A stretch of DNA of 64,000 bases from Arthrobacter sp. 135MFCol5.1 (GCF_000374865.1 NZ_KB895458.1:1-64000); one strand, 5' to 3'. Positions 1 to 11,283 are shown, counted from the first letter of the stretch. A program made the numbers and translations. The notes: generated by a model not told the origin, from the letters alone.

Positions 1-45
<45 letters not shown>

Positions 46-281
46 AGTAAAACAGACACAACCAAGCAGGTGGAAATAACACCACACCCGGCTGCACAAA
101 ATTTGAAACCAGCTGTAAAAACCAGACCACACCACGGGGTGGCGGATCCAGCCAAAACAACCAATCCATAAAACAATTGGTATCAACAAACTTGGCACAC
201 TATTGAGTTCTCAAACAACAGACACACCCGGCACCACCACAACCAAAAACCAGTCGCAGATCGCTCCGGAGCAACTTTCCA
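46..281 (-). promoter_or_regulatory. rrn leader with conserved actinobacterial processing/antitermination element
   Basis: This is the untranslated leader between the rrn promoter and 16S. Bases 216 down to 187 read GTTTGAGAACTCAATAGTGT followed by GCCAAGTTTG, an element conserved in actinobacterial rrn leaders and linked to BoxA-type antitermination or precursor processing. The leader is clearly more AT-rich than its surroundings and has no credible ORF. The function is inferred from family resemblance. Confidence 0.75.
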
Positions 282-310
282 AACTTACCGGCTGACTTCC
301 AGCGTGTCAA
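282..310 (-). promoter_or_regulatory. rrn promoter (sigma-A type)
   Basis: The minus strand shows a perfect -35 box TTGACA (310-305), a 17-nt spacer and a -10 box TAAGTT (287-282). The predicted transcript starts near 275 and runs through the leader into 16S. This is the strongest consensus promoter seen in the window, as expected for rrn. Confidence 0.85.
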
Positions 311-389
311 ATCGGCGTCCGCGATTTTCCTCAGCGTAAGCTTGGGGGATCGGTTGTCCGCCTGACTCCGTGGAGCAGCGCGGAAATAA

Positions 390-418
390 ACTCTACCACC
401 ACTTATTCGGGATCGCCA
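390..418 (-). promoter_or_regulatory. possible second, upstream rrn promoter
   Basis: TGGCGA (418-413) and TAGAGT (395-390) on the minus strand are separated by 17 nt and lie about 108 nt upstream of the main promoter. The -35 match is poor. It is listed because tandem rrn promoters are common in actinobacteria. Confidence 0.3.
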
Positions 419-471
419 GTCGGCGTGGAGCGGCTGCCTGGGCCGTCCTCGACCGGCCGGGTTCGCCAACG

Positions 472-509
472 AGAAGGGCCCGGAATCCTGCCGGATTCCA
501 GGCCCTTCT
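472..509 (-). terminator. terminator after mak-glgB
   Basis: This is a strong hairpin. AGAAGGGCC (472-480) pairs with GGCCCTTCT (501-509), and inside it GGAATCC (482-488) pairs with GGATTCC (493-499) around the tetraloop TGCC. It lies 28 bases past the glgB stop codon and insulates the glucan operon from the rrn promoter. There is no long U tract. Confidence 0.8.
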
Positions 510-536
510 AACTCACTGCGGAGTGTCCTTGGGCGA

Positions 537-3500
537 TCAGGCCGAGGTGGGCGCTCCCGGCCTGAAGTAGGACGCGCCCAGCGGAGGCAACGTCACCGTC
601 AGGGTGGCCGGTTGCCCGTCCTGCCCTTCGGCGGTGGCTGTCAGCGCACCACTGTTGAGGACGCCGGAGCCGCCGTAGGTGGTGTGGTCGGTGTTGAGGA
701 CCTCAGTCCAGGCGCCGGCCGATGGCACGCCCAAGGTGTAGCCGACATGCGGGCCGCCGGAGAAATTGATGGCGCAGACGATCGGTTCGCCGTCGGTGCC
801 CCACCTGATGAACGAGAGGACATTACGGTCGGCGTCTCCCCCGTTGATCCACTGGAACCCGGCCGCGACGTTGTCCTGGGTGTAGAGCGCCGGCGTTGAC
901 TTGTACAACTCGTTGAGGTCCTTGGTCAGCAGCTGCAGTCCCTTGTGCGCCGGAATGTCTGCCAGCCACCAGTCCAGTCCGTGCTGTTCGGACCATTCTG
1001 CTTCCTGCCCGAATTCCGTACCCATGAAGATGAGCTGCTTGCCGGGGTGCGCCCACTGGTAGGCAAAGAACGCGCGAAGGTTTGCCAGCTGCTGCCAGCG
1101 GTCGCCCGGCATCTTGCGGAGCATGGAACCTTTGCCGTGGACCACTTCGTCGTGGCTGATGGGCAGCAGGAAGTTCTCCGTGAACGCATACACCAGGGAA
1201 AACGTCACCGTGCCGTGGTGCCACCTGCGGTTGTAGGGGTCCTCCGAGATGTACTTGAGCGAGTCGTGCATCCACCCCATGTTCCACTTCAGGCCGAAGC
1301 CGAGGCCGCCGTGGCTCGTGGGTGCAGTCACCCCCGGAAATGCGGTCGACTCTTCGGCGATCATGACGGCGCCAGGATGTGTCTTGTAGACGGTGGCGTT
1401 GACTTCCTGCAGGAAGGAGATCGCTTCCAGGTTTTCCCGGCCGCCGAAGCGGTTGGGCCGCCACTCGCCTTCCTTCCTGGAGTAGTCGAGGTACAGCATT
1501 GACGCCACCGCATCCACGCGCAGGCCATCTATGTGGAACTCGTCCAGCCAGTAGAGCGCGTTCGCCACCAGGAAGTTCCGGACCTCGGTGCGGCCGAAGT
1601 CAAAGATCAGGGTCCCCCAGTCCGGGTGCTCGCCGAGGGCCGGATCAGAGTGCTCGTAGAGGGGCTCGCCGTCGAAACGTGCCAGCGCCCAGGCGTCCTT
1701 GGGGAAGTGGGCCGGGACCCAGTCCAGCAGTACGCCGATGCCGGCCTGGTGAAGCGTGTCCACCAGGTAGCGGAACTCGTCGGGGTGGCCGAACCGGGAC
1801 GTCGGCGCGAAGTAGGACGTGACCTGGTAGCCCCAGGAGCCGCCAAACGGGTGTTCCGCCACCGGCATGAACTCCACGTGGGTGAACCCCAGCCATTTGA
1901 CGTACTCCACCAGTTCCTTGGCCAGTTCCCGGTAGCCAAGTCCCAGCCGCCAGGAGCCCAGGTGCACTTCGTACACGCTCATGGCCGAGTTGTGCGGATC
2001 GCGCTGGGCGCGTGCTTCCATCCACTCGTCGTCCTTGAAAGCGTAGGACGGCTCCACCACCCGGGAGGCCGTGAGCGGGGGAACTTCGGTGCCGAACGCC
2101 AGGGGGTCGGCCTTTTCGACCCAGTATCCGCCGCGGGTCAGGATTTCGAATTTGTAGCAGGCGCCCGCTGCCACACCCGGGATGAAGACTTCCCACACCC
2201 CGGATGACCCCAGCGAGCGGAGCGAGTTTTCGCGTCCGTCCCAGGCGTTGAAATCACCCTTGACGCGGACGGCCTGTGCGTTGGGAGCCCACACGGCAAA
2301 GGAAACACCGTTGACGTCCCCCAGCGAAGACTTGTAGTGCCGGACGTGGGCGCCGAGGACTTCCCAGAGTTTCTCGTGCCGGCCCTCGCCGATGAGGTGG
2401 AGGTCCACTTCTCCTACGGTGGGCAGGTAGCGGTACGGCTCATCAACCGTCAGCGGCTCTTTGCCCGGGTACGTGACCGAGAGCCGGTAGTCGGGGACAT
2501 GACCCTGCTGCACGGGTTCCAGCACGGCAACCCACACGCCGTGGGCCTCGTGTTCCATGGGAACTTCGCCGGCCTGGGTGACGACGGTGACTGCTTCGGC
2601 CAGGTGCTTGACGGTCCGGACGGTGACGTGACCGTAGTCGTCCAGGTGCGCGCCAAGGACGGAATGGGGCGCGTGGTGTTCACCGTTCGCGATCTTGCCC
2701 AAGGTGCCTTCGTCCACGTGCAGCGGCACCCCCGGGCGGTCAGTTTGTGCTGAGCCTGTCATTTCGTTACCTTCCGATGCTGCGCCGGCCTGATCGCCGG
2801 TGCCATTACCGCTCAGGAGCCGTCTGGAGGCATTCACGGGGATCGCCAGCCAGTCGGGCCTGTTACGCATTTCATAAACAACTTCGTACAGCGCCTTGTC
2901 CAGCCACAATGCCACAAACAAGGGCGAGGTCCGGTCCACCGTGCCGGGAATGACGGCCCCGTACCCTTCCAGGAACGCGTCAGCGCAGTCCTCCACCCAG
3001 GTGTCCGGGACCTGGGCGCCTTCCTGCTCGCGTTGGGCGGCGCCGGCCGCGTAGTCGAACGACCGCAACATTCCCACGACGTCGCGAAGGGGCACGTCGG
3101 GGACGTTCCGTTCGGCGATGGGACGCAGCGGTTCGCCCTCGAAATCGAGGATGGCCCACCGGGAATGTCCACCGGGTTGCCCTGCGACCTGCAGGATTTG
3201 GCCCAGGTGGAGGTCGCCGTGGATGCGCTGCAGGGGGCCCGTGGGCGCCCCGTCAAGGCCGGCCAGGAGGGCATCCAAAGCGGCGTCATAGGGGCCGACG
3301 GCGGCACGGGCTTCCGCCCAGGCGCTGCGGACGCGGTGGGCTACGGCGGGTCCGATGCCCTTGCCGGCGCCGGGCTCCACTGATTGCCCCAGAGCCTCCG
3401 CCAGCCGCCGGTGCACGTTGGCCGTGGCGGCACCGAGGGCCCGTGCCTCCGCCGTGAAGTCGGCACCCTGGCGTGCAGCGTCCACTGCCAGCCGCCAGGC

Positions 3501-4202
3501 ATCACGGCCGCCGGCCAGGAATTCGTGGGCTACCGCAAGCTCGCCCTGGACGGGCTTGCCCTGCCCAAGCCACTCTCCGCGGACCCAGCCAAGGGTTGCA
3601 GGCACTTCGGGCGTACCGGCGGTGGTCAGCGCCGCCCCGACTTCGATCTCCGGGTTTGTCCCGTCAGACAGCACCCGGAAAAATTTCACCATCGCCGCCG
3701 ATTCGCCATCGTCCACAATGACTGAACTGTTGGACTGCTCTCCGGACAGCACTTTCACCACCCCTTTGGCGGTGGGAAGCCGGTATGGGCCGGCCACGCG
3801 GTGTCCGGTGGCGGTCCCGCTTGCAGCCTTGTCCTCCTGCCGGATGAGTTCCAGCCAGGCGCCGACGAAATCGGGATCGTGCACGGCGTCGTAGACCCAA
3901 GGGCGGGAGGGGTCGGTTCCTGCCGCTTCGCCCACGAGCGCCCGTTCCATGCCACCGGCCGGTGCCGGGCGGAAGCTCAACGGCACCTGGACCACGGTGG
4001 TGCGGCGGCCGCCGTCGGGCCCGTCCGTGCTGGCACTGAGGAGGAACACGGCCAAAGCTGCGTGGCCGGTGGGGTCCGCCAGGCCCAGGCTGCCCACTTG
4101 GGACATGGCGAAGTCGGGAGTCTTGATGGGGAACCAACGCTGCTGCGGCAGCCATTCCTTGAGCAGCGCGGTCAGGGCGGGAGTGAGGATTGGCTGTTTC
4201 AT
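537..4202 (-). CDS. glgB: maltokinase / 1,4-alpha-glucan branching enzyme fusion
   Basis: A 1221-residue protein joins two enzymes of the GlgE pathway. Residues 1 to about 465 look like maltokinase (ATP plus maltose to maltose-1-phosphate), including a kinase-like segment [12 protein letters not shown] and LDFEGEP. Residues 481-1221 are a GH13 branching enzyme with a CBM48-like N-domain. Its catalytic residues are D897 (GLRVDAV), E950 or E951 (IAEEST) and the D of SHDEVVHGK. The ATG follows the treS stop after one base, so translation is probably coupled. Mak is usually separate or associated with TreS, so fusion to GlgB is notable. A Shine-Dalgarno-like GGAAGG precedes Met481 by 7 nt, so separate GlgB may also be made. 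Confidence 0.95.
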   Translation of the reverse strand: MKQPILTPALTALLKEWLPQQRWFPIKTPDFAMSQVGSLGLADPTGHAALAVFLLSASTDGPDGGRRTTVVQVPLSFRPAPAGGMERALVGEAAGTDPSRPWVYDAVHDPDFVGAWLELIRQEDKAASGTATGHRVAGPYRLPTAKGVVKVLSGEQSNSSVIVDDGESAAMVKFFRVLSDGTNPEIEVGAALTTAGTPEVPATLGWVRGEWLGQGKPVQGELAVAHEFLAGGRDAWRLAVDAARQGADFTAEARALGAATANVHRRLAEALGQSVEPGAGKGIGPAVAHRVRSAWAEARAAVGPYDAALDALLAGLDGAPTGPLQRIHGDLHLGQILQVAGQPGGHSRWAILDFEGEPLRPIAERNVPDVPLRDVVGMLRSFDYAAGAAQREQEGAQVPDTWVEDCADAFLEGYGAVIPGTVDRTSPLFVALWLDKALYEVVYEMRNRPDWLAIPVNASRRLLSGNGTGDQAGAASEGNEMTGSAQTDRPGVPLHVDEGTLGKIANGEHHAPHSVLGAHLDDYGHVTVRTVKHLAEAVTVVTQAGEVPMEHEAHGVWVAVLEPVQQGHVPDYRLSVTYPGKEPLTVDEPYRYLPTVGEVDLHLIGEGRHEKLWEVLGAHVRHYKSSLGDVNGVSFAVWAPNAQAVRVKGDFNAWDGRENSLRSLGSSGVWEVFIPGVAAGACYKFEILTRGGYWVEKADPLAFGTEVPPLTASRVVEPSYAFKDDEWMEARAQRDPHNSAMSVYEVHLGSWRLGLGYRELAKELVEYVKWLGFTHVEFMPVAEHPFGGSWGYQVTSYFAPTSRFGHPDEFRYLVDTLHQAGIGVLLDWVPAHFPKDAWALARFDGEPLYEHSDPALGEHPDWGTLIFDFGRTEVRNFLVANALYWLDEFHIDGLRVDAVASMLYLDYSRKEGEWRPNRFGGRENLEAISFLQEVNATVYKTHPGAVMIAEESTAFPGVTAPTSHGGLGFGLKWNMGWMHDSLKYISEDPYNRRWHHGTVTFSLVYAFTENFLLPISHDEVVHGKGSMLRKMPGDRWQQLANLRAFFAYQWAHPGKQLIFMGTEFGQEAEWSEQHGLDWWLADIPAHKGLQLLTKDLNELYKSTPALYTQDNVAAGFQWINGGDADRNVLSFIRWGTDGEPIVCAINFSGGPHVGYTLGVPSAGAWTEVLNTDHTTYGGSGVLNSGALTATAEGQDGQPATLTVTLPPLGASYFRPGAPTSA

Positions 4203-4203
4203 C

Positions 4204-5997
4204 TCAGTTCTCTATCGACAGGATGGGCATGGCCTGGGTGTAGGGCGAAGACGGGTTCGACCCCGCCGTCCGCATCCGCAGCCAGAAGAAGTCATGGCTT
4301 CCGATGGTCAACGTGAGGCTTCCGTCATCACCGATGCCCGGGAAGGGTTGGCCGCCGAAAACATCGCGCAGCCCCCTCCCCGCGTACTCGGGAACGGCCA
4401 GTGTGGCGGCCACAGGATGCTGGGAAAGGTTGAAGGCGCACAAAATTGTTTCGGCCGGGGCCCCGGCCGGGTTGTTGGCCGGCAGCTCGCGCAGGTACGC
4501 CAGGACGGCGTCGTGGTCTGCTTGCACGTGTTTGAACCCGCCAAGGCCGAACGCGGGGTGGTTCTTGCGGACGCTGAGGATCTGCCGTGTCCAGCGCAAC
4601 AGCGACCCGGAGTGGGCGGCCTCGGCTTCGACGTTGGCCATGCCGTAGTTGTACACCAGCGACTGGATGGGCGGCAGGTACAGCTTGCCGGGATCGGCGT
4701 GCGAGAACCCCGCGTTCCGGTCCGGGTTCCATTGCATGGGGGTCCGGACGGCGTCCCTGTCCTCGAGCCAGATGTTGTCCCCCATCCCTATCTCGTCGCC
4801 GTAGTAGAGGAACGGGCTCCCCGGAAGTGAGAGCAGGAGCGCGTTGATCAGCTCGATCTCGGCCCGCGAATTGTCGAGCAGCGGCGCCAACCGGCGCCGG
4901 ATGCCGATGTTGGCACGCATCCGGGGGTCCGGCGCGTACCAGCCCAGCATGGCCGCGCGCTCGTCAGCGGTGACCATCTCCAGGGTCAGCTCATCGTGGT
5001 TGCGCAGGAAGGTCCCCCACTGGGCACCGTCGGGGATGTCCGGTGTGTCTCGCATGGTTTCGATGATGGGCGCGGCCTTCTGGTCCCTGAGGGCGTAGTA
5101 CAGGCGGGGCATGATCGGGAAGTGGAACGCCATGTGGCATTCGGGTTCCTCCTCTGTCCCGAAGTACTCCACCACCTCATTGGGCGGCTGGTTTGCCTCG
5201 GCGATGATCACCCGGCCGGGGTAGCTTTCGTCCACCATGGCCCGCAGGCTGCGGAGGAACTCGTGGGTGGCGGGCAGGTTCTCGCAGTTGGTGCCCTCTT
5301 CCTCGAAGAGGTAGGGGATGGCGTCCGCACGGAACCCGTCGATTCCCTGGTCCAGCCAGAACCTGACGACGTCGAACACGGCCTCGATCACCTTGGGGTT
5401 TTCGAAGTTCAGGTCCGGCTGGTGGCTGAAAAACCTGTGCCAGAAGAACTGCCGCCTGATGGGATCGAACGTCCAGTTCGATTCCTCCGTGTCGACGAAG
5501 ATGATGCGTGCGTCCTGGTACTTCTCGTCCGTGTCGCTCCAGACATAGAAGTCGCCGAAGGGGCCGTCGGGGTCTTTCCGGGATTCCTGGAACCAGGGAT
5601 GCTGGTCGGAGGTGTGGTTCAGCGGCAGGTCGATGATGACCCGGACGCCACGGGCATGGGCTTCCGCCACGAGCCGCTTGAAGTCGCTGATGGTGCCGAA
5701 TTCGTCCAGCACGGAGTTGTAGTCCGAGATGTCGTAGCCGCCGTCGCGCAGCGGTGACTGGAAGAACGGGGGCAGCCAAAGGCAGTCGACGCCCAGCCAC
5801 TGCAGGTAGTCCAGCCGGTCGATGAGTCCGGAGAAATCCCCGGACCCATCGCCGTTGGCATCCGCAAAGGCCCGGACCAGTACCTCGTAGAACACGGCCT
5901 TGCGGTACCACAGGGGGTCATGCTGAAGGCCGGGCGCATTTAGCTCGAACGTGCTTTTTGGGGTGAAGTGGCCGGAACTTTGCGGATTGAAACTCAC
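4204..5997 (-). CDS. treS: maltose alpha-D-glucosyltransferase (trehalose synthase)
   Basis: This GH13 enzyme interconverts trehalose and maltose in the cytosol and so feeds maltose to the maltokinase encoded next. The 597-residue length and the opening [18 protein letters not shown] are typical of TreS. The predicted nucleophile is D225 (GFRADAI); the acid/base lies in IIAEANQ and the third acid in RNHDELT. I chose the GTG at 5997: GAGGAGA lies 8 nt upstream and the codon overlaps the glgE stop as GTGA. The longer upstream frame lies wholly inside glgE in another frame and is not TreS-like. It sits between glgE and mak-glgB as one coupled operon. Confidence 0.95.
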   Translation of the reverse strand: MSFNPQSSGHFTPKSTFELNAPGLQHDPLWYRKAVFYEVLVRAFADANGDGSGDFSGLIDRLDYLQWLGVDCLWLPPFFQSPLRDGGYDISDYNSVLDEFGTISDFKRLVAEAHARGVRVIIDLPLNHTSDQHPWFQESRKDPDGPFGDFYVWSDTDEKYQDARIIFVDTEESNWTFDPIRRQFFWHRFFSHQPDLNFENPKVIEAVFDVVRFWLDQGIDGFRADAIPYLFEEEGTNCENLPATHEFLRSLRAMVDESYPGRVIIAEANQPPNEVVEYFGTEEEPECHMAFHFPIMPRLYYALRDQKAAPIIETMRDTPDIPDGAQWGTFLRNHDELTLEMVTADERAAMLGWYAPDPRMRANIGIRRRLAPLLDNSRAEIELINALLLSLPGSPFLYYGDEIGMGDNIWLEDRDAVRTPMQWNPDRNAGFSHADPGKLYLPPIQSLVYNYGMANVEAEAAHSGSLLRWTRQILSVRKNHPAFGLGGFKHVQADHDAVLAYLRELPANNPAGAPAETILCAFNLSQHPVAATLAVPEYAGRGLRDVFGGQPFPGIGDDGSLTLTIGSHDFFWLRMRTAGSNPSSPYTQAMPILSIEN

Positions 5998-8075
5998 GAA
6001 TGCATTCTCCTCACGCTCAGGATGTGGGCCGGTTCCACGTGCGGGTCGAGCCGCACGTAGTTGTACTCGCCCCACTCCCAGCTTTGGCCGGAGATCAGGT
6101 CGTCCACGTAGAAGCCACCGCCTGCGGTGCGGTCCTGCGGGTCCAGTTCCAGGGCTGCCAGGTCCAGGACGACGCTGCATTCCTTGGTGACGTGGGGGTC
6201 CACGTTCACCACGACAATGATGGTGTCCTTGGTCCCGTCGGGGAGGGTCTTGTGCTTGGAGTAGACCACCGTGGATTCGTCGGTGCTCTGGTGGACCGTC
6301 AGGTTCTGCAGGTCCAAGAGGGCCGGGTGGTCCCGCCGGATGTGGTTAAGCCGCGTGATGTACGGTGCCAGCGAGCGCCCGGACTCCGCGGCGGCTTCCC
6401 AGTCGCGCGCCTTGTACTCGAACTTTTCGTTGTCGATGTATTCCTCGGCGCCGGGCCGGGCAACGTGCTCGTAGAGTTCGTAGCCGGCGTAGACGCCCCA
6501 CAGCGGGCTTCCGGTGGAGGCAAGCACCGCCCTGATCCGGAATGCCGCGGGCCCGCCGTACTGGAGGTATTCGGTGAGGATGTCAGGGGTGTTGACGAAG
6601 AAGTTGGGGCGGAAGAACGCCGGGGATTCGTGGCTGACTTCGTCGAAGTACGCCTCGATCTCCTTCTTGGTGTTGCGCCAGGTGAAGTAGGTGTAGGACT
6701 GCTGGAAGCCTGCCCGGCCCAGGGCGTGCATCATGGCGGGCCGGGTGAATGCCTCGGCGAGGAATACGACGCCGGGGACGGCCTTATTCACCTCGGCGAT
6801 AAGCCATTCCCAGAACCACACCGGTTTGGTGTGCGGGTTATCCACCCGGAAAATCTTTACCCCGTGGCTGACCCACAGCAGCACAATGCGGAGAATTTCG
6901 CGGGCAAGACCTTCCGGGTCATTGTCGAAATTCAGCGGATAAATGTCCTGGTACTTCTTCGGCGGATTTTCCGCGTAGGCGATGCTGCCGTCCACCCTGG
7001 TGGTGAACCATTCGGGGTTCGTCTGCACCCAGGGGTGGTCGGGGGCCGCCTGCAGGGCCAGGTCCAGCGCAACTTCCAGGCCCAGTTCGTTGGCGCGGGC
7101 CACGAAGGCGTCAAAGTCCTCGAAGGAACCGAGATCGGGGTGGATGGCGTCGTGGCCGCCCTCCTTGGCGCCGATGGCCCAGGGCGAACCCGGATCATGC
7201 GGGCCGGCCACGAGGGTGTTGTTGGGCCCCTTGCGGTGCTGGACGCCGATGGGGTGGATCGGGGGCATGTAGAGGACGTCGAAGCCCATGGCCGCGACGG
7301 CGTCGAGGCGGCGGGCTGCCGTCCGGAAGTTTCCTGAGGTCCAGACGCCGGTGTTGTGGTCCTTGACAGCGCCTTCGGACCGCGGGAAGAACTCGTACCA
7401 AGCGCCCCGGCCTGCCCGGTCCCGCTCCACCAGGAGGGGGAACTTCTCCGAGACGGTCACCAGTTCGCGGATGGGCTGGCGGGCAACGATGTCCGCGATT
7501 TCCTGGCCGAACCCGGCCGCGAGGCGTTCCTCGGTGCTGCGGGACTGGTCAGCCAGGACCTCCGAGGCATGCCGGAGGGCCGCCTGGTCCACCTCGTCCC
7601 GGAAGTCTTCCGCGGAGGCTTCACCGAGCAGCTTGGCACCTTCGGCAAGCATGAGCTCGACGTCGATGCCGGCGTCGATCTTCACCTCGGCGTTGTGGTG
7701 CCAGGTGCCGTAGCGGTCGTGCCAGGCTTCGATGACGAAGGACCAGTCGCCGGTTTCCGACGGCGTGAGGACGCCCTCCCAACGGTCGGTCCCCATTCCG
7801 CGTTCCCCGCGGGGCGGGGAAAGCCGGACCCGCTGCCGCTCTGCACCCGTGGGGTCCAGGAGGACGGCGCTGACACCAAGTTGGTCATGGCCTTCCCGGA
7901 AGGCGGTGGCGCCCACAACGATGGCCTCGCCGGGGAGGGCTTTGGCGGGGACCCTTCCGCCGTCGACGACGGGCTGCACATTGGTGATGGGAAAACGCCC
8001 GAACCGCAGACCCTCGGTGATGCGGCGCTGGGGCATTTTGGTGGATGCGGCACTGGTTCCTGAGTTAGTCGTCAC
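5994..8075 (-). CDS. glgE: alpha-1,4-glucan:maltose-1-phosphate maltosyltransferase
   Basis: GlgE extends alpha-1,4-glucans with maltosyl units from maltose-1-phosphate, releasing phosphate. It is 693 residues, the normal family length. The N-domain (about 1-200) precedes the GH13 barrel, which shows [18 protein letters not shown] and RVDNPHTKP with predicted nucleophile D412. The acid/base lies in FLAEAFTRP. The start is GTG at 8075, directly after a TAACGT -10 box with a 7-nt gap and no ribosome-binding site, so a leaderless transcript is likely. It is the first gene of the glgE-treS-mak/glgB operon, divergent from glgP. Confidence 0.97.
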   Translation of the reverse strand: MTTNSGTSAASTKMPQRRITEGLRFGRFPITNVQPVVDGGRVPAKALPGEAIVVGATAFREGHDQLGVSAVLLDPTGAERQRVRLSPPRGERGMGTDRWEGVLTPSETGDWSFVIEAWHDRYGTWHHNAEVKIDAGIDVELMLAEGAKLLGEASAEDFRDEVDQAALRHASEVLADQSRSTEERLAAGFGQEIADIVARQPIRELVTVSEKFPLLVERDRAGRGAWYEFFPRSEGAVKDHNTGVWTSGNFRTAARRLDAVAAMGFDVLYMPPIHPIGVQHRKGPNNTLVAGPHDPGSPWAIGAKEGGHDAIHPDLGSFEDFDAFVARANELGLEVALDLALQAAPDHPWVQTNPEWFTTRVDGSIAYAENPPKKYQDIYPLNFDNDPEGLAREILRIVLLWVSHGVKIFRVDNPHTKPVWFWEWLIAEVNKAVPGVVFLAEAFTRPAMMHALGRAGFQQSYTYFTWRNTKKEIEAYFDEVSHESPAFFRPNFFVNTPDILTEYLQYGGPAAFRIRAVLASTGSPLWGVYAGYELYEHVARPGAEEYIDNEKFEYKARDWEAAAESGRSLAPYITRLNHIRRDHPALLDLQNLTVHQSTDESTVVYSKHKTLPDGTKDTIIVVVNVDPHVTKECSVVLDLAALELDPQDRTAGGGFYVDDLISGQSWEWGEYNYVRLDPHVEPAHILSVRRMHS

Positions 8076-8082
8076 AGGCTCG

Positions 8083-8088
8083 ACGTTA
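8083..8088 (-). promoter_or_regulatory. -10 box of glgE operon, leaderless
   Basis: TAACGT lies 7 nt before the glgE GTG on the minus strand. No Shine-Dalgarno sequence fits between them. The -35 region is weak (TAGCAA at a 17-nt spacing). Confidence 0.5.
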
Positions 8089-8215
8089 GCGAGAAATGCC
8101 CAGGATTGCTAAGGCTGCTCCCTAAAATCCATCGCGCCGCCGCCCAATTTCTTCACGCCCCTGTCATTTACCCAAAAGAAACCCAAAGCTTGTTCCGGCC
8201 CAGCAGGTTGTCGGT

Positions 8216-8221
8216 TAGTGT
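8216..8221 (+). promoter_or_regulatory. -10 box of glgP, leaderless
   Basis: TAGTGT is followed by GGCGCAG (7 nt) and then the GTG at 8229. No ribosome-binding site is seen. The geometry matches the divergent glgE promoter. Confidence 0.5.
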
Positions 8222-8228
8222 GGCGCAG

Positions 8229-10847
8229 GTGAAGGCAATCCGCAGGTTTACGGTCCGTACAGTCCTCCCCGAGCCCATCCGGCCGCTGGCCCGGTTGGCC
8301 AGCAACCTGCGGTGGTCCTGGCACCGCCCCACGCGCGAGCTCTTCGCCGGGCTGAACCCGCGCCTGTGGGAGGAAAGCGGGCAGGACCCCATCGGCTTCC
8401 TGGGCATGGTCAGCCGGGAGGAGTTCCAGCGGCTCGCCGCGGACCAGTCCGTCGTGGACCGGGTCCGCGCGGCCGAAGTGGACCTTGACCGGTATCTCGA
8501 GGAGCCGCGCTGGTACCAGGGCCTGGGCCCGGAGGCACCCGCCGCCATTGCCTACTTCTCGCCCGAATTCGGCATCACCGAGGTCCTCCCCCAGTACTCG
8601 GGCGGCCTGGGCATCCTGGCCGGCGACCACCTCAAGGCGGCCTCGGATCTGGGCGTTCCCCTGGTGGGTGTGGGCCTGCTCTACCAGGCCGGCTACTTCA
8701 AGCAGTCACTGTCCCGGGACGCCTGGCAGCAGGAGACCTACCCTGTCCTGGACCCCGACGGCCTGCCCCTCACACTGCTCCGCGAGCCATCCCCGGACGG
8801 CAACGGAAAGGCCGTGGAGGTAGCGCTCCCGCTGCCCAACGGACGCCGGCTCCTGGCACATATCTGGCGTGCCGACGTCGGCCGCGTCCCGCTGCTCCTG
8901 CTGGACTCCAACGTGCCCGGCAACGACGACGCCGCGCGGAGCATCACCGACCGGCTGTACGGCGGTGGCGGTGACCACCGGCTGCAGCAGGAGCTGCTGC
9001 TGGGCATGGGCGGTGTCAAGGCCCTGCGCGCATTCCAGAAACTGACAGGGTCCCCCGCCCCGGAGGTGTTCCACACCAACGAGGGACACGCAGGATTCCT
9101 GGGCATTGAACGCATCCAGGAACTGATGTCAGGGGAACAGGCCCTGACATTCGACGAGGCGTTGGCCGCCGGCCGCGCCTCCACGGTGTTCACCACCCAC
9201 ACCCCGGTCCCGGCGGGCATTGACAGGTTCGAGATCGCCCAAATCAGCCACTTCTTCCAGGCCGGCCTGGCACCCGCTGTCCCGCTGGACAGGATCCTGG
9301 AACTGGGCCGCGAAAACTACGCCGACGGAAACCCCGCCGTCTTCAATATGGCCGTCATGGGCCTCCGCCTTGCCCAGCGCGCCAATGGCGTGGCCAAACT
9401 GCACGGCGAAGTGTCCCGCGGGATGTTCTCCGCCCTGTGGCCGGGATTCGACCACTCGGAGGTCCCCATCACCTCCGTCACCAACGGCGTCCACGTCCCC
9501 ACGTGGGTGGACAGCCGGATCTCCAAGCTGGCAAGGGACCAGTTCGGCAGCGAAGCGGAAGCACTGGGCAAATGGGACCTGGCCTACAACGTCAGCGACG
9601 CCGACGTATGGGCGCTTCGCCGCGAAATGCGGGCGGCACTGGTGGAGGATGTGCGCCGCAGGCTCCGTGCTGCGTGGAAGAAGCGCGGCGCGGCCGACGC
9701 CGAACTGGGCTGGACGGACAACGTCCTGGACCCGGACATACTCACCATCGGGTTTGCCCGCCGCGTGCCCACGTACAAACGCCTGACCCTGATGCTACGG
9801 GAACCTGCGCGGCTCAAGGCACTCCTGCTGCACAAGGACCACCCCATCCAGTTGGTCATCGCCGGAAAGTCCCACCCTGCCGATGACGCCGGCAAGAAGA
9901 TGATCCAGGACCTGGTGCGGTTCACTGACGACCCCGAGGTCCGGCACCGCATCGCGTTCCTGCCCAACTACGACATCGCGATGGCCAGGACGCTGTTCCC
10001 TGGCTGCGATGTGTGGCTGAACAACCCGCTTCGGCCGTTGGAGGCCTGCGGTACATCGGGCATGAAGGCCGCCCTGAACGGGTCGCTGAACCTGTCCGTC
10101 CTGGACGGCTGGTGGGACGAGATGTACGACGGCGAGAACGGCTGGGCAATTCCGACGGCCAACAACGACGCATCCCCGGAGGAGCGGGACGACATCGAGG
10201 CCGCCGCCCTGTACGAACTGCTGGAAACCCAGGTGGCGCCGCGCTTTTACGGGAGCACGGTGTCCGATGGTGCGGGGGCGGCTGGCCCCTCCACGACCCG
10301 GAGCGAGACAGTTCCCACGCACTGGGTATCCATGATCAAGCACACGCTCTCGCACCTGGGACCCGCGGTCTCCGCCGAGCGGATGCTCCGGGACTACGTC
10401 AACATCCTTTACCGCCCGGCGGCTGACGCCGGGCGCAGCGCCACCGCGAATTCATATGCGCAGGCCCGGGCGCTGGCATCCTGGTCTGCCAAGGTTCGCG
10501 GCACCTGGCCGCAGGTCCACGTGGAGCATGTTGATTCGGTGGGCGTTTCGGAGGATCCGCAGATCGGCGACACCCTTCAGGTCAATGCGTACGTGGCGTT
10601 GAACGCACTGACTCCGGAAGATGTCTGCGTCGAGGTGGCCTACGGAAGGGCTGAGGAGAATGACACCCTGGCGGACATCACCATGATGGAACTGCAGGTG
10701 AAGGAAGACCTGGGCAGCGGCCGCCACCTGTTCAGCGGCTCACTGCTGATCGACCGCTCCGGACCGTTCGGCTACACGGTCCGGGTGCTGCCCCGGCACG
10801 AGGCGCTGGCCTCGAAAGCGGAGCTCGGCCTGATCGTCAACGCCTGA
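8229..10847 (+). CDS. glgP: alpha-glucan (glycogen) phosphorylase, GT35
   Basis: This PLP-dependent enzyme phosphorolyses alpha-1,4-glucan to glucose-1-phosphate. The 872-residue protein begins VKAIRRFTVRTVLPEP, which fits the actinobacterial GlgP type. Visible signatures are YFSPEFGITEVLPQYSGGLG near residue 115, FHTNEGHAGF, and the PLP site EACGTSGMKAALNG, where K613 is the predicted PLP lysine. The frame is open 123 bases further upstream, but that extension is unlike the family; the GTG at 8229 fits both homology and the leaderless -10 box. It is divergent from glgE, so glucan synthesis and breakdown share a promoter region. Confidence 0.95.
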   Translation: MKAIRRFTVRTVLPEPIRPLARLASNLRWSWHRPTRELFAGLNPRLWEESGQDPIGFLGMVSREEFQRLAADQSVVDRVRAAEVDLDRYLEEPRWYQGLGPEAPAAIAYFSPEFGITEVLPQYSGGLGILAGDHLKAASDLGVPLVGVGLLYQAGYFKQSLSRDAWQQETYPVLDPDGLPLTLLREPSPDGNGKAVEVALPLPNGRRLLAHIWRADVGRVPLLLLDSNVPGNDDAARSITDRLYGGGGDHRLQQELLLGMGGVKALRAFQKLTGSPAPEVFHTNEGHAGFLGIERIQELMSGEQALTFDEALAAGRASTVFTTHTPVPAGIDRFEIAQISHFFQAGLAPAVPLDRILELGRENYADGNPAVFNMAVMGLRLAQRANGVAKLHGEVSRGMFSALWPGFDHSEVPITSVTNGVHVPTWVDSRISKLARDQFGSEAEALGKWDLAYNVSDADVWALRREMRAALVEDVRRRLRAAWKKRGAADAELGWTDNVLDPDILTIGFARRVPTYKRLTLMLREPARLKALLLHKDHPIQLVIAGKSHPADDAGKKMIQDLVRFTDDPEVRHRIAFLPNYDIAMARTLFPGCDVWLNNPLRPLEACGTSGMKAALNGSLNLSVLDGWWDEMYDGENGWAIPTANNDASPEERDDIEAAALYELLETQVAPRFYGSTVSDGAGAAGPSTTRSETVPTHWVSMIKHTLSHLGPAVSAERMLRDYVNILYRPAADAGRSATANSYAQARALASWSAKVRGTWPQVHVEHVDSVGVSEDPQIGDTLQVNAYVALNALTPEDVCVEVAYGRAEENDTLADITMMELQVKEDLGSGRHLFSGSLLIDRSGPFGYTVRVLPRHEALASKAELGLIVNA

Positions 10848-10886
10848 CCTGGTGTCCGGCCTGCCCCGGCCGGCCGGACACCAGGT
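10847..10886. terminator. bidirectional terminator between glgP and barstar gene
   Basis: A perfect 15-bp stem is formed by 10847-10861 and 10872-10886 (ACCTGGTGTCCGGCC and its complement) with a 10-nt loop. It starts at the last base of the glgP stop codon and lies between convergent genes, so it can serve both. Confidence 0.8.
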
Positions 10887-10919
10887 GCTTGCGAAGCCCT
10901 CGGCTTGGAGCCAGGAGCC

Positions 10920-11276
10920 TCAGAGCAGGACAGCCGTGACGGCCAGGTCCTTGCCCGCGTACCGTTCTGCGTCCTGCAGGATCTCGCAGATGATCCCGAA
11001 CGACCGGTCAGCGCGGAACGGGGCCGCAACCTGCCACAGGACGGTCACCGGCGGATTGCCGTTGTCCGTGATGTTGTCCGCGAAGTCGTGCAGCGAATCG
11101 TTCAGCGCATCCAGGTTCACACCGTAGTGCTCAGGAAAGTCCAGGACCTCGCCGAAGGTTTCCAGGACGGCGCGTTTGCTGTCGGCCGGCGGGACCACAA
11201 GGCTGCGGCGCCCGGCGTCCGCTACCTGCGCCTCCAGCTCTTCGAGGGTCCAGGTGTCGCCGGAAAGAATTTTCAT
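10920..11276 (-). CDS. barstar-family RNase inhibitor
   Basis: A 118-residue cytoplasmic protein of the barstar family, which blocks barnase-type RNases by covering the active site. The core motif FGEVLDFPEHYGVNLDALND (about residues 41-60) is the family signature, and the size is normal. It starts 7 nt after the stop codon of the RNase gene, so the two are co-transcribed with the toxin first and the inhibitor second. The inferred role is protecting the cell from its own secreted RNase before export. Confidence 0.9.
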   Translation of the reverse strand: MKILSGDTWTLEELEAQVADAGRRSLVVPPADSKRAVLETFGEVLDFPEHYGVNLDALNDSLHDFADNITDNGNPPVTVLWQVAAPFRADRSFGIICEILQDAERYAGKDLAVTAVLL

Positions 11277-11283
11277 GGGTGCG

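Noticed and set aside
200..570. Two small open frames across the rrn leader and promoter (minus 200-469, plus 370-570)
   Set aside because: They cover the -35/-10 boxes, the conserved leader element and a terminator, and the proteins are low-complexity with no ribosome-binding site.
5998..6180. A 61-codon N-terminal extension of treS
   Set aside because: It lies inside glgE in another frame, does not resemble TreS, and the GTG at 5997 has a good ribosome-binding site and stop overlap.
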